Assembly (NCBI GenBank): GCA_963682175.1
Contig: OY821791.1
Span: forward strand, 24,975,826 to 25,039,825
Direction: 5' to 3'
Origin: Triglochin maritima
Lineage: Eukaryota > Streptophyta > Magnoliopsida > Alismatales > Juncaginaceae
Length of the DNA stretch: 64,000 nucleotides
Part shown: positions 35,960-46,375 of the stretch, one piece after another
Layout: every line of letters starts with the position of its first letter
Numbering within the stretch: the stretch's first letter is position 1
Translations under genes and position numbers: made by a program
Notes under the pieces: generated by a model
Database searches by the model: none
What the model saw: the letters and a program-made list of their open reading frames with translations, nothing else
Told to the model about the DNA's origin: nothing

Positions 35960-36240
35960 GGGACCTCGAAGTTAGGCATCGTCTATTACTAAGGACCTAT
36001 AGTGGACTTTAGGCTTGTTTTGGCCTTGATTGCTTAGTTAGGTTTCTAACCTTCCTTATTCTCACACTAGATTAAGGACTTCATCTCCTCTCCTCTCCTC
36101 TGAGTCATTCTTTTCTCATCTTAATGTCTCTGAATCTTCTCATGCTTAAACGAAAAACATGAGGTATAGTTTAAATTTGAAAGACTTTAAACTTCAAATT
36201 TGTTAACAATTGTATTTTAACGGTTGTATATATCTGTAAG

Positions 36241-36892
36241 GTGTCAAGCCCCCAGAGCAAAGGGTCAAACAACCAATCTTCGATCAACATTAATTCGCTT
36301 CCAAGTAGGTGCAAAATGTTGTATCAATGTATGGTAGGTAGGGAAGCACAATCCTTAAGTACCTGGGAGTTGGAGGGGGATAAAGGGTTGCCTCCGGCTT
36401 TGTACGTCACCAAAGAGGATATCATGCAGTTCTTGGCGATGGATTCGTTGTGTATCATGATTATCGACGTGCAAGTGAAGTAAGTGTTTTTTGTATACAA
36501 TGAAAAGTATTGAATAATTTTTCGAAACTGTAATAAAGTATAATTTTTATACTTGTAGACATCTTTATGACGCCAGAAGGTCAATCTTTCCCGACGATCA
36601 AGTATTTGGATTTATCAGTCCATCTACATATATATACGGGAATGACGATAAATCGGGTCAGCTTGGGACATTCATTAAAGAAGAAGACAAAAGATATTAT
36701 CTGCCCCATTATCATGAGAGGTAAACTTTGTAATTCAAAGTGGAATTTTATTTTGTAATAAGCTTCTAATTATATATATAACAGGGCTCATTGGATGCTT
36801 GTCGTTGTATGCCCCACGACTAATTCGGCATATTGGTTTGATCCGTTGGGGTCGAATAAACCAATGGACTCAATAAAGAAACTTCTAAATTT
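36241..36892 (+). pseudogene. Ulp1-like (C48) protease fragment in CACTA
   Basis: Three exons keep one frame through two GT-AG introns: exon A about 36241-36479 (LYQCMVGREAQSLSTWELEG, YVTKEDIMQFLAMDSLCIMI), intron 36480-36558, exon B 36559-36720 (FGFISPSTYIYGNDDKSGQL, RYYLPHYHER), intron 36721-36784, exon C 36785-36892 (AHWMLVVVCPTTNSAYWFDP), then a donor GTAAGT. This is the SUMO-protease-like C48 family common in plant CACTA elements. The catalytic His (AHW) and Asp (FDP) are present; the later Gln/Cys part is gone, since sequence passes into subterminal repeats soon after. It cannot be an active protease as it stands. No start codon is certain for exon A. Confidence 0.72.
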
Positions 36893-37135
36893 GTAAGTTC
36901 GTTTTAGTCGTGGGAAAAGTAATTTGTGTATGCTTTCAATGAGAGGTAAACTTTCAATTGTGTATGCTTGTATGTTTGTATTTGTGCAAGTTGGAAAATG
37001 TGTGTTTGTGCTTGTATGTACATGTGGATGAAAGTGTGAGCATCTGTGAACGAATTTGGTGCAGGTTGTATGTACACGAATACGATGACTAAAAACAAGT
37101 TTGCAGGATGCTATTTTTTTGTCCAGGTTTAGGAA

Positions 37136-37432
37136 TAGACGTCAGATATTTATAATTGCGGACATCAATTCCTCTGAAGAAAAGAATAAACGTCGTCTGT
37201 TAGTTCATCGACGTCTATACCTAAATAAAAGACGTCGGTTAGATATAAAGGACAACATCTATTATTAAAGAATAGACGTCGGCCTTATGTAGAAGCCGAC
37301 GTCTATTCCTAAAGAATAGACGTCGGATATTGGCCGTCCAACGTCTATGTATAGACGACGCACGCATACACGTCGGATCTGGGAGTGCTTATATCCGACG
37401 TATATACCCTCGTACATCCGACGTATATGCCC
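37136..37432. repeat. CACTA right subterminal repeats
   Basis: Copies of AATAGACGTCGG and CCGACGTCTAT in both orientations up to the right end, mirroring 33873-34195. Confidence 0.9.
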
Positions 37433-38001
37433 TTTTTTGTAGTAGTGCGGTAGTCCAAAACAAGAGGGTTGGATTGGTCTGATTTAAGCATACGGATGAC
37501 CGAATAGGGTTCGGATCACCGTTCACCAATTTCCAGTAACAATTTTCAATTTTGCCCTATTTAATTTCGGTTATCCGAATTAATCCATTCGGTTCACCGT
37601 TCCAAGGTGGACAGTAAGATTGTTTGGGCTCTGATTACTGTAGTTCAGTTTGTTGGCTTTTTGGCCTTAATCTTTATTTAGTTTTGATGATTAAATAATC
37701 TAATCTTAATCTATATTTAATCAATCAACCTAGACAATCAAAGTAAGCAAACATGAATACATGCATTGCATACATATTCGTGTACTTGCGATATTCTTAA
37801 TAGGTTGACGATGAATCAAGCTAAGGAGCTTTGGGACAAGAAGATAAAGACTCAAGACATGTAATCAAGCTTTGGACCAATATGTAATTTAGTATAATTT
37901 GAGTCCTTAGGAATAATGTAAACTTGAGCACATTAGGATTTTGTCCCGTATCCCCACAGTTAACCTAACCCCTCTCGGTAAAGCGAATCCTGTAGAGTTC
38001 G

Positions 38002-38172
38002 GTCCACCAAACACCTTGCGGTCAACTGTGTAGAATCCTTTAGGTGTTCCCTGGAATAACCACCTCGGTATACCGAACCACCTTCGGTAGACCGAATTAG
38101 CCTGGACCGGTTTTGGACTTTTGCTCCAACGGTCATATTTAAATCTTGACCTAAAGCCCAATTGACTTATCC
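38002..38172 (+). repeat. 171-bp duplicated host LTR segment, left copy
   Basis: Identical by eye to 39425-39595. Both copies carry variants (GTCCACCAAACACC, CGGTCATATTT) that LTR2 and LTR3 lack, so the duplication was made at this locus. Confidence 0.92.
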
Positions 38173-39424
38173 CCGGCAACGGCGCCAAAAACTTGATGAG
38201 AATTTTATTTATACCGCAAGTGCACGGCGTCAATGGATACGTGGCAAATACGGGTCGAACACAAGGAGGGAGAGATTCTGTTTTTAGTGTGATTTTCGAT
38301 TAAGGAGAAGAAGGAGAGAAGAAATAAATTTGGTTTTGAGATTTTTGGGTTTTAATTATGTAAAGCAAGAAACAAGAACAATTAAAACTAAAACAAGAAC
38401 AAAGAGGTGAATTCCGTCGGGTGGAGGTTTAGATTTAGGTTTTAGATTAGAAAATTCAGAAACTTATAATAAATCATGTTAGTTATGAAGCATTACATGA
38501 TAAATGATTTAACACAAACTCAAGTAATCAAAATATACTAACACAAAATTAAAATAATAACTTTTATTCGTCTTCTCTTCACCCTAAATCCGTCACCTCC
38601 ACCCTTTGGAAAGAGTTAGAAACTCATGGAGGGAGGAAGAAGGGGTCCTTGAGACATTACAAAAGAAAACTAAAAGTAAGAAATAAAAGACAGAATTTTA
38701 TTAATGAAAAGAAGAATACAAAACTAAGATTAAGAATAAAAACTACCACCAAAGACTAAGGACCCTTCTAACATCGTTCTTGGGTCTATTTATAGTTGCT
38801 ACAAGGGATCTAGGTATAATATTGGAAAGTACACGTGTCCAGACACGACTGGACGAAATTGGGAGACGCGGATCGATTCTTGGGCGGCGGAAACGCCGCA
38901 CATTGTGTGTGTGGTGCGGCGGAAACGCCGCACAAACTGGCCTGATTTTGTCCGGATTTTGGTTGAATGTTTATGGTATGATTTGATCCTTCTTTGCGCG
39001 TCTGGATTGATTCTTTCCATTCTTTTGAGCTCCGGATTAATTCCTTCATATATTTGGAGATACACATTGATTTTTCTATATATTTTCTCCAAGATAATAA
39101 AAGATACTCGTGATTTGCAATTAGGTCCTTGTCTTTTTGCAATTAAGTCCCCGGCTACTTTTGTGCTCAAGTCCTTGCTCTTTTTGTAATTAGGTCTTGA
39201 ATGCTTTTATGCTTGGATACATTTCCATTTGTAACCCGATAAACTTGAACTTGGTCTTTATGATAGAAATGAATCTTTTGCACGCGTTTATGCTCGGGAT
39301 GTGGGTAAATTGCATTCAGGTCCCTGTATTCTGTAAATAAGACTAAACACATACCTTAGTAGCATTTATTGATGTAAAAGTAATCTAAATGAAAGACATA
39401 TGATGCAATGTATGCAATGCATCA
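38170..39424 (-). mobile_element. Athila-like LTR plus 18-nt PBS, no internal part
   Basis: Reverse-oriented LTR 38194-39424 (1231 bp, TGATGAGAAT...AATGCATCA on +), then a 6-bp spacer, then the 18-nt PBS complement TCCCCGGCAACGGCGCCA (38170-38187), and at once host LTR sequence. The other LTR edge also abuts host sequence exactly at CA. The insert lies between 171-bp identical host repeats. An LTR joined to just 18 nt of PBS equals plus-strand strong-stop DNA, which stops where the primer tRNA carries its modified A. Confidence 0.85.
38884..38933. repeat. Paired GC hairpin in inserted LTR
   Basis: GCGGCGGAAACGCCGC at 38884-38899 and again within 38914-38933, each a stem with a GAAA loop. Another twin palindrome in an Athila-like LTR, but with a different sequence from ACCGCCAATTGGCGGT. 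Confidence 0.9.
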
Positions 39425-39595
39425 GTCCACCAAACACCTTGCGGTCAACTGTGTAGAATCCTTTAGGTGTTCCCTGGAATAACCACCTCGGTATACCGAA
39501 CCACCTTCGGTAGACCGAATTAGCCTGGACCGGTTTTGGACTTTTGCTCCAACGGTCATATTTAAATCTTGACCTAAAGCCCAATTGACTTATCC
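39425..39595 (+). repeat. 171-bp duplicated host LTR segment, right copy
   Basis: Right partner of 38002-38172. The host LTR continues normally after it (ATATTCGGTACACC). Confidence 0.92.
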
Positions 39596-40045
39596 ATATT
39601 CGGTACACCGAACTTCATTCGGTCAACCGAATCATATTGCTTTAGGAGCCCAACGGCTATTTAACTTGACCGTTATTGGTAAAACAATTTCCCACGCATT
39701 GTCAGTGCAAAATCCGCGCTAACTTCGGTATACCAAAGTATAGACGGTCAACCGAACCTAGCATTAACAGAACCCTACCAATCTTACTGTCCAGTTTGGA
39801 ACAGCTAACCGAATGGGTTTCGGTAAACCGAATAGTATTAGGGTTGCTAGTTAGAGAGCTACTGGAGTTGAGTGAGCGGTTAACCGAATAGGATTCGGTA
39901 AACCGAAATGACCATATTCGGTAATCCGTTTGGTTAACGGTCTACCGAGGAGCATGCAAATTCTGCCCGAACGTCTGTCACTTCATCACTTTTCATGGGT
40001 CAACTTTCTCACCTACTCCCTAACGGCTCTTAGAGCTTTGAAGCC

Positions 40046-40052
40046 TATATAA
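40046..40052 (+). promoter_or_regulatory. Candidate TATA box, array LTR1
   Basis: CTATATAAGG, downstream of the dyad array and about 530 bp before the LTR end. Conserved at 43679-43685 and 47345-47351. Confidence 0.55.
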
Positions 40053-40586
40053 GGACCTCATTAGAAGCACAACAAAAGCACTACACTCTCCAAACATCAA
40101 GTATCCTTGTGCTATCTTTCCCAAACCTTCAAAGCTCAAATCCTATACACTCAAGCCAAAACTTCACCACTTGTATTCCTAGATCCATATCATAATACAA
40201 GTGTGCTCAAAGTTAGAGTGTCATAATCAAGAAGTGTGATTCATTCCTTCATCCAAATCACAAGAGTGGTAATAGCTTCGGGGAAGGTGTTCGCAAGGCT
40301 CGTTGTTTGTAAAGGCGTTGATTCTCGGCCCGGTAACGGAGATCAAATAGTGGAAACCACAAGCGAGGCTCGAGGGATGAGTGGGGCGGTGGGGCTTGTG
40401 AGTGAGGACTAGGACCCGGGGAGGGTGCCTAACCTCGTTACATCGGGCGTCGACTACAACGTGGTTTGCAAGTTCTCTAACTCTCATCTAACCCTTGCAT
40501 GATTAGTTGTTAGTTTCGTAATTAAGTTTTAATTCCGCACTTTAGTTAATTACGATCACTAGAGGGCCCCATACGATCCCCACATT

Positions 40587-40599
40587 TGGTATCAGAGCC
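40587..40599 (+). other. Array PBS 1, tRNA-iMet
   Basis: TGGTATCAGAGCC, 2 bp after LTR1. The same site follows LTR2 at 44252-44264. Confidence 0.92.
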
Positions 40600-40636
40600 T
40601 TTTAGCTAAATTTATTTTCTTAATCGAAATATTAGC

Positions 40637-42111
40637 ATGGCTCAATCTAATCATAGTGAGGGGTTTATCAACTAATAACCGCCTCTTTTTAATGGCCTAA
40701 ATGATGATTATTGGAAAAAGAGGATGAAAATTTATTTGCAATCACATGATTTAAAATTTTGGTCTTTTATTTTAAAATCATACACCCCACCAAATGATGA
40801 TGAGATTATTTCATTAACCAAACCCAAAATTAAGGAGGCAGAAATTAATGCCCGCATTATGAATATGTTATATTGTGGTCTTAATGAAAATGAATATAAT
40901 CGAGTGAGAGGGTGTGAGAGTGCTTATGAAATATGGCATACTTTAGAAATGCATCATGAGGGATGCACTAGATTAAAAGAAACTAGGATTAATCTACTCA
41001 TGCATAAGTATGAATTGTTTCATATGCTACCCGGTGAAAACATAAGCGAGATGCACACTCGCTTCACCGAGATTATTAACTCCCTTAGTGCTCTTGGAAA
41101 GATTTTTAGCAAGGGAGAAATGACAAGGAAGATTCTTCGGTCTCTCAACGACGATTGGGAGGAGAAGACGACCGCCATCGAAGAAGCACAAGATCTCACC
41201 AAATTATCGACCGAGGAGCTAATGGGTAGTCTCATCACATATGAGATACAAATGAAAGACCGCAATGAGAGAGAGTCAAGAAATCCTTGGGGCTACACGC
41301 CGTCGCCAATTCGATCAAAGAAGATAGTGATACCGAGGAACAATTGGTGACACGTCAATTTAAGGAATTTCTCAAAGAAGAGAAAGAAAGGAAAAAGGAT
41401 AAGAAGAAGAGCAAGAGAAAAGAGAAGAAAAAGAAAGCTCTTAAAGCTACTTGGGACACTTCATCATCTTCATCAATTGAAGTCGAATTCGCCTCAATGT
41501 ACTTCATGGCAATAGAAGACAATGATAGTGAGGTATCTTCTTGCTCTAGTCGCGATTCAATTGATTCAAATGCATATAATGAACTTCAATGTGAATTCAA
41601 TGAATTGCTTGAAAATTTTGAGAAAATTTGTCAAAAGAATAAACTATCAAGAAAGAAAATCAATGAGCTACAATCTCAAATGGAATCTATCATGAATGAT
41701 AAGAATGAATTACTTGCTAGTCATGATAAAATTGCATTAAAGAACACTCAATTGATTGATGAAATTGCAACTCGAAATGCAAAACCTTCATGTAGTGTTG
41801 ATATTCAAGATCTAATTGCTAAGAATGTTCAATTACAAAAGGATCTTGAAAAATTCACAAGTAGAAAGAAAATGCTTGATATGCTTATCGGTAGTCAAAG
41901 ACAATCTCTAGATAAACATGGTATAGGTTTTTATGCTAATAACTTTAAGAACCATGTTATTCACACTACTTTGAATGGAAAACATTTTGTAGTGAATAAA
42001 ACTTCCTCAAGTATTTGGGCACCTAAAACCAAAATGGTTTGGGTTCCAAAAACTAACATGATTGGACCCAAGCAAAAATGGGTACCAAAATCTTTAACTG
42101 TAGGTACTTGA
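40637..42111 (+). pseudogene. Family S gag, array copy 1
   Basis: Gag of the copia UBN2 type. ATG at 40637, then two adjacent in-frame TAA at 40673-40678 after codon 12. The frame goes on with PPLFNGLNDDYWKKRMKIYL, RGCESAYEIWHTLEMHHEG, SGENISEMHTRFTEIINSL-like and DRNERESRNPWG. One frame change near 41290-41300 leads into a Lys-rich stretch (KERKKDKKKSKRKEKKKKAL), a Ser/acid patch, a coiled-coil-like region (41570-41900) and a C-terminus with repeated PKTKMVWVPKT. No CCHC knuckle, protease or pol. The stops and frame change are shared with copy 2, so they predate the duplication. Protein from this ORF could only start at an internal Met such as 40724. Confidence 0.85.
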
Positions 42112-42427
42112 AGGAGGAAAACGGTGGTGACCGGATGAGCTTCAAAGAAAAATTTAAAACCGGTTGCATCACCGAATACATGTTGAGTCAATTCAAAGCG
42201 CCACGATGGTATAAAATTCGATTGATTCTAATCTAAATTTTAGAGCTTAATAGACATATCTTGTGATATAATTCATTGCATATCTTATACCCTATTCATT
42301 GCATATCATATACCACATCCATGATCATAAATGTCAAATTGCAAAATGGATGCTAAATAGGCTAAGAGGGAGAATACAAATGCACTTAATTGTTAATATT
42401 CATTGTTGCTATTTAGCCTAATTGATA

Positions 42428-42709
42428 GGGGGAGCCTAAAATTGCAAAATCATATAACTAAGGGGGAGAATTAGATATCTCTTACCTTTGCATCAAATGC
42501 TTAATGTTTTCTTTTTGATTGATGTCAAAGGGGGAGAAGAATTAGGATGAGCTTCAATTTTAAATAAACTATGCATGTTGTTAAGGGGAGAAATTTTATA
42601 AATGCATAGATTACATATATATTAAGAAACAAAACATATAGAAAGTGGAGAAATAAAATTGAACTCAAATATTAAGATATAGATTTGCCATCATCAAAAA
42701 GGGGGAGAT
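42428..42709 (+). other. Multiple PPT-like tracts, array copy 1
   Basis: GGGGGAG-type purine tracts at about 42428, 42461, 42528, 42584 and 42697; the last one (AAAAAGGGGGAGAT) abuts LTR2. Repeated PPTs upstream of the 3' LTR are a known Sirevirus trait. Copy 2 has them 3666 bp further on. Confidence 0.8.
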
Positions 42710-44249
42710 TGTTGGCTTTTTGGCCTTAATCTTTATTTAGTTTTGATGATTAAGTAATCTAATCTTAATCTATATTTAATCAATCAACCTAGACAATCAA
42801 AGTAAGCAAACATGAATACATGCATTGCATACATATTCGTGTACTTGCGATATTCTTAATAGGTTGATGAAGAATCAAGCTAAGGAGCTTTGGGACAAGA
42901 AGATAAAGACTCAAGACATATAATCAAGCTTTGGACCAATATGTAATTTAGTATAATTTGAGTCCTTAGGAATAATGTAAACTTGAGCACATTAGGATTT
43001 TGTCTCGTATCCCCACGGTTAACCGAACCCCTCTCGGTAAACCGAATCCTGTAGAGTTCGGTCCACTGAACACCTTGCGGTCAACTGTGTAGAATCCTTT
43101 AGGTGTTCCCTGGAATAACCACCTCGGTATACCGAACCACCTTCGGTAGACCGAATTAGCCTGGACCGGTTTTGGACTTTTGCTCCAACGGTCGTATTTA
43201 AATCTTGACCTAAAGCCATTTTGACTTATCCATATTCGGTACACCGAACATTCGGTCAGCCAAATCATATTGCTTTAGGAGCCCAACGGCTATTTAACTT
43301 GACCGTTATTGGTAAAACAATTTCCCACGCATTGTCAGTGCAAAACCCGCACTAACTTCGGTATACCGAAGTATAGACGGTCAACCGAACCTAGCATTAA
43401 CAGAACCCTACCAATCTTACTGTCCAGTTCGGAACGGCTAACCGAATGGGTTTCGGTAAACCGAATAGTATTAGGGTTGCTAGTTAGAGAGCTACTGGAG
43501 TTGAGTGAGCGGTTAACCGAATAGGATTCGGTAAACCGAAATGACCATATTCGGTAATCCGTTTGGTTAACGGTCTACCGAGGAGCATGCAAATTCTGCC
43601 CGAACTTCTGTCACTTCATCACTTTTCATGGGTCAACTTTCTCACCTACTCCCCAACGGCTCTAAGAGCTTTGAAGCCTATATAAGGATCTCATTAGAAG
43701 CACAACAAAAGCACTACACTCTCCAAAGATCAAGTATCCTTGTGCTATCTTTCCCAAACCATCAAAGCTCAAATCCTATACACTCAAGCCAAAACATCAC
43801 CACTTGTATTCCTAGATCCATATCATAATCCAAGTGTGCTCAAAGTTAGAGTGTCATAAGCAAGAAGTGTGATTCATTCCTTCATCCAAATCACAAGAGT
43901 TGTAATAGCTTCGGGGAAGCTCCCTCTCGGGTTGTGAGAGGAGACACGGGCGAGGCGAGGGTGTTCGCAAGGCTCGTTGTTTGTAAAGGCGTTGATCTCG
44001 GCCCGGTAATGGAGATCGGATAGTGGAATCCACAAGCGAGGATCGAGGGATGAGTGGGGCTTGTGAGTGAGGACTAGGACCCGGGGAGGGTGCCGAACCT
44101 CGTTGCATCGGGCGTCGACTACAACGTGGTTTGCAAGTTCTCTAACTCTCATCTAACCCTTGCATGATTAGTTGTTAGTTTCGTAATTAAGTTTTAATTC
44201 CGCACTTTAGTTAATTACGATCACTAGAGGGCCCCATACGATCCCCACA
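42710..44249 (+). repeat. Array LTR2 (chimeric middle LTR)
   Basis: 1540 bp. Its first 1.4 kb carries LTR3-type variants, while its last 100 bp carries LTR1-type bases at four diagnostic sites. It serves as 3' LTR of copy 1 and 5' LTR of copy 2. TATA box at 43679-43685. Confidence 0.88.
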
Positions 44250-44302
44250 TTTGGTATCAGAGCCTTTTTAGCTAAATTTATTTTCTTAATCGAAATATTA
44301 GC

Positions 44303-45777
44303 ATGGCTCAATCTAATCATAGTGAGGGGTTTATCAACTAATAACCGCCTCTTTTTAATGGCCTAAATGATGATTATTGGAAAAAGAGGATGAAAATTTA
44401 TTTGCAATCACATGATTTAAAATTTTGGTCTTTTATTTTAAAATCATACACCCCACCAAATGATGATGAGATTATTTCATTAACCAAACCCAAAATTAAG
44501 GAGGCAGAAATTAATGCCCGCATTATGAATATGTTATATTGTGGTCTTAATGAAAATGAATATAATCGAGTGAGAGGGTGTGAGAGTGCTTATGAAATAT
44601 GGCATACTTTAGAAATGCATCATGAGGGATGCACTAGATTAAAAGAAACTAGGATTAATCTACTCATGCATAAGTATGAATTGTTTCATATGCTACCCGG
44701 TGAAAACATAAGCGAGATGCACACTCGCTTCACCGAGATTATTAACTCCCTTAGTGCTCTTGGAAAGATTTTTAGCAAGGGAGAAATGACAAGGAAGATT
44801 CTTCGGTCTCTCAACGACGATTGGGAGGAGAAGACGACCGCCATCGAAGAAGCACAAGATCTCACCAAATTATCGGCCGAGGAGCTAATGGGTAGTCTCA
44901 TCACATATGAGATACAAATGAAAGACCGCAATGAGAGAGAGTCAAGAAATCCTTGGGGCTACACGCCGTCGCCAATTCGATCAAAGAAGATAGTGATACC
45001 GAGGAACAATTGGTGACACGTCAATTTAAGGAATTTCTCAAAGAAGAGAAAGAAAGGAAAAAGGATAAGAAGAAGAGCAAGAGAAAAGAGAAGAAAAAGA
45101 AAGCTCTTAAAGCTACTTGGGACACTTCATCATCTTCATCAATTGAAGTCGAATTCGCCTCAATGTACTTCATGGCAATAGAAGACAATGATAGTGAGGT
45201 ATCTTCTTGCTCTAGTCGCGATTCAATTGATTCAAATGCATATAATGAACTTCAATGTGAATTCAATGAATTGCTTGAAAATTTTGAGAAAATTTGTCAA
45301 AAGAATAAACTATCAAGAAAGAAAATCAATGAGCTACAATCTCAAATGGAATCTATCATGAATGATAAGAATGAATTACTTGCTAGTCATGATAAAATTG
45401 CATTAAAGAACACTCAATTGATTGATGAAATTGCAACTCGAAATGCAAAACCTTCATGTAGTGTTGATATTCAAGATCTAATTGCTAAGAATGTTCAATT
45501 ACAAAAGGATCTTGAAAAATTCACAAGTAGAAAGAAAATGCTTGATATGCTTATCGGTAGTCAAAGACAATCTCTAGATAAACATGGTATAGGTTTTTAT
45601 GCTAATAACTTTAAGAACCATGTTATTCACACTACTTTGAATGGAAAACATTTTGTAGTGAATAAAACTTCCTCAAGTATTTGGGCACCTAAAACCAAAA
45701 TGGTTTGGGTTCCAAAAACTAACATGATTGGACCCAAGCAAAAATGGGTACCAAAATCTTTAACTGTAGGTACTTGA
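44303..45777 (+). pseudogene. Family S gag, array copy 2
   Basis: Near-identical to 40637-42111, including the double TAA (44339-44344) and the frame change near 44960. I see one coding difference (Thr to Ala in the KLS-T/A-EEL segment at about 44876). Flanked by its own PBS (44252-44264) and PPT series ending at 46375. Confidence 0.85.
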
Positions 45778-46375
45778 AGGAGGAAAACGGTGGTGACCGG
45801 ATGAGCTTCAAAGAAAAATTTAAAACCGGTTGCATCACCGAATACGTGTTGAGTCAATTCAAAGCGCCACGATGGTATAAAATTCGATTGATTCTAATCT
45901 AAATTTTAGAGCTTAATAGACATATCTTGTGATATAATTCATTGCATATCTTATACCCTATTCATTGCATATCATATACCACATCCATGATCATAAATGT
46001 CAAATTGCAAAATGGATGCTAAATAGGCTAAGAGGGAGAATACAAATGCACTTAATTGTTAATATTCATTGTTGCTATTTAGCCTAATTGATAGGGGGAG
46101 CCTAAAATTGCAAAATCATATAACTAAGGGGGAGAATTAGATATCTCTTACCTTTGCATCAAATGCTTAATGTTTTCTTTTTGATTGATGTCAAAGGGGG
46201 AGAAGAATTAGGATGAGCTTCAATTTTAAATAAACTATGCATGTTGTTAAGGGGAGAAATTTTATAAATGCATAGATTACATATATATTAAGAAACAAAA
46301 CTTATAGAAAGTGGAGAAATAAAATTGAACTCAAATATTAAGATATAGATTTGCCATCATCAAAAAGGGGGAGAT

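Larger units (their letters stand above)
33844..37447. mobile_element. CACTA (En/Spm) transposon, non-autonomous
   Basis: 3604 bp with ends CACTAGTGCAG (left) and, on the minus strand, CACTACTACAAAAAAGGG (right). Flanking triplets are CGA (33841-33843) and CGG (37448-37450), a 3-bp TSD with one change. Both ends have arrays of ATAGACGTCGG and its complement, the subterminal repeats expected of CACTA elements. Inside: an untranslated-leader-like exon, a 101-bp tandem duplication and three exons of a Ulp1-like protease. No TNPA/TNPD transposase is visible, so it would need enzyme from elsewhere. Confidence 0.88.
37651..40584 (+). repeat. Array LTR1 (with inserted LTR+PBS)
   Basis: TGTTGGCTTT to CGATCCCCACA. 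Without the 1423-bp insertion plus duplication it is about 1511 bp. It has a private 41-bp deletion near 40285 and several private substitutions relative to LTR2 and LTR3. A TATA box TATATAA lies at 40046-40052. Confidence 0.9.

Noticed and set aside
38194..39424. Ordinary solo LTR
   Set aside because: It carries the 18-nt PBS on one side and has 171-bp repeats instead of a 5-bp TSD, so simple LTR-LTR recombination does not explain it.
41287..41350. Programmed frameshift between the two gag frames of the array
   Set aside because: No slippery site or downstream structure is evident, the 5' end already has a double stop, and the other family copy reads through this region in one frame. Degeneration is simpler.
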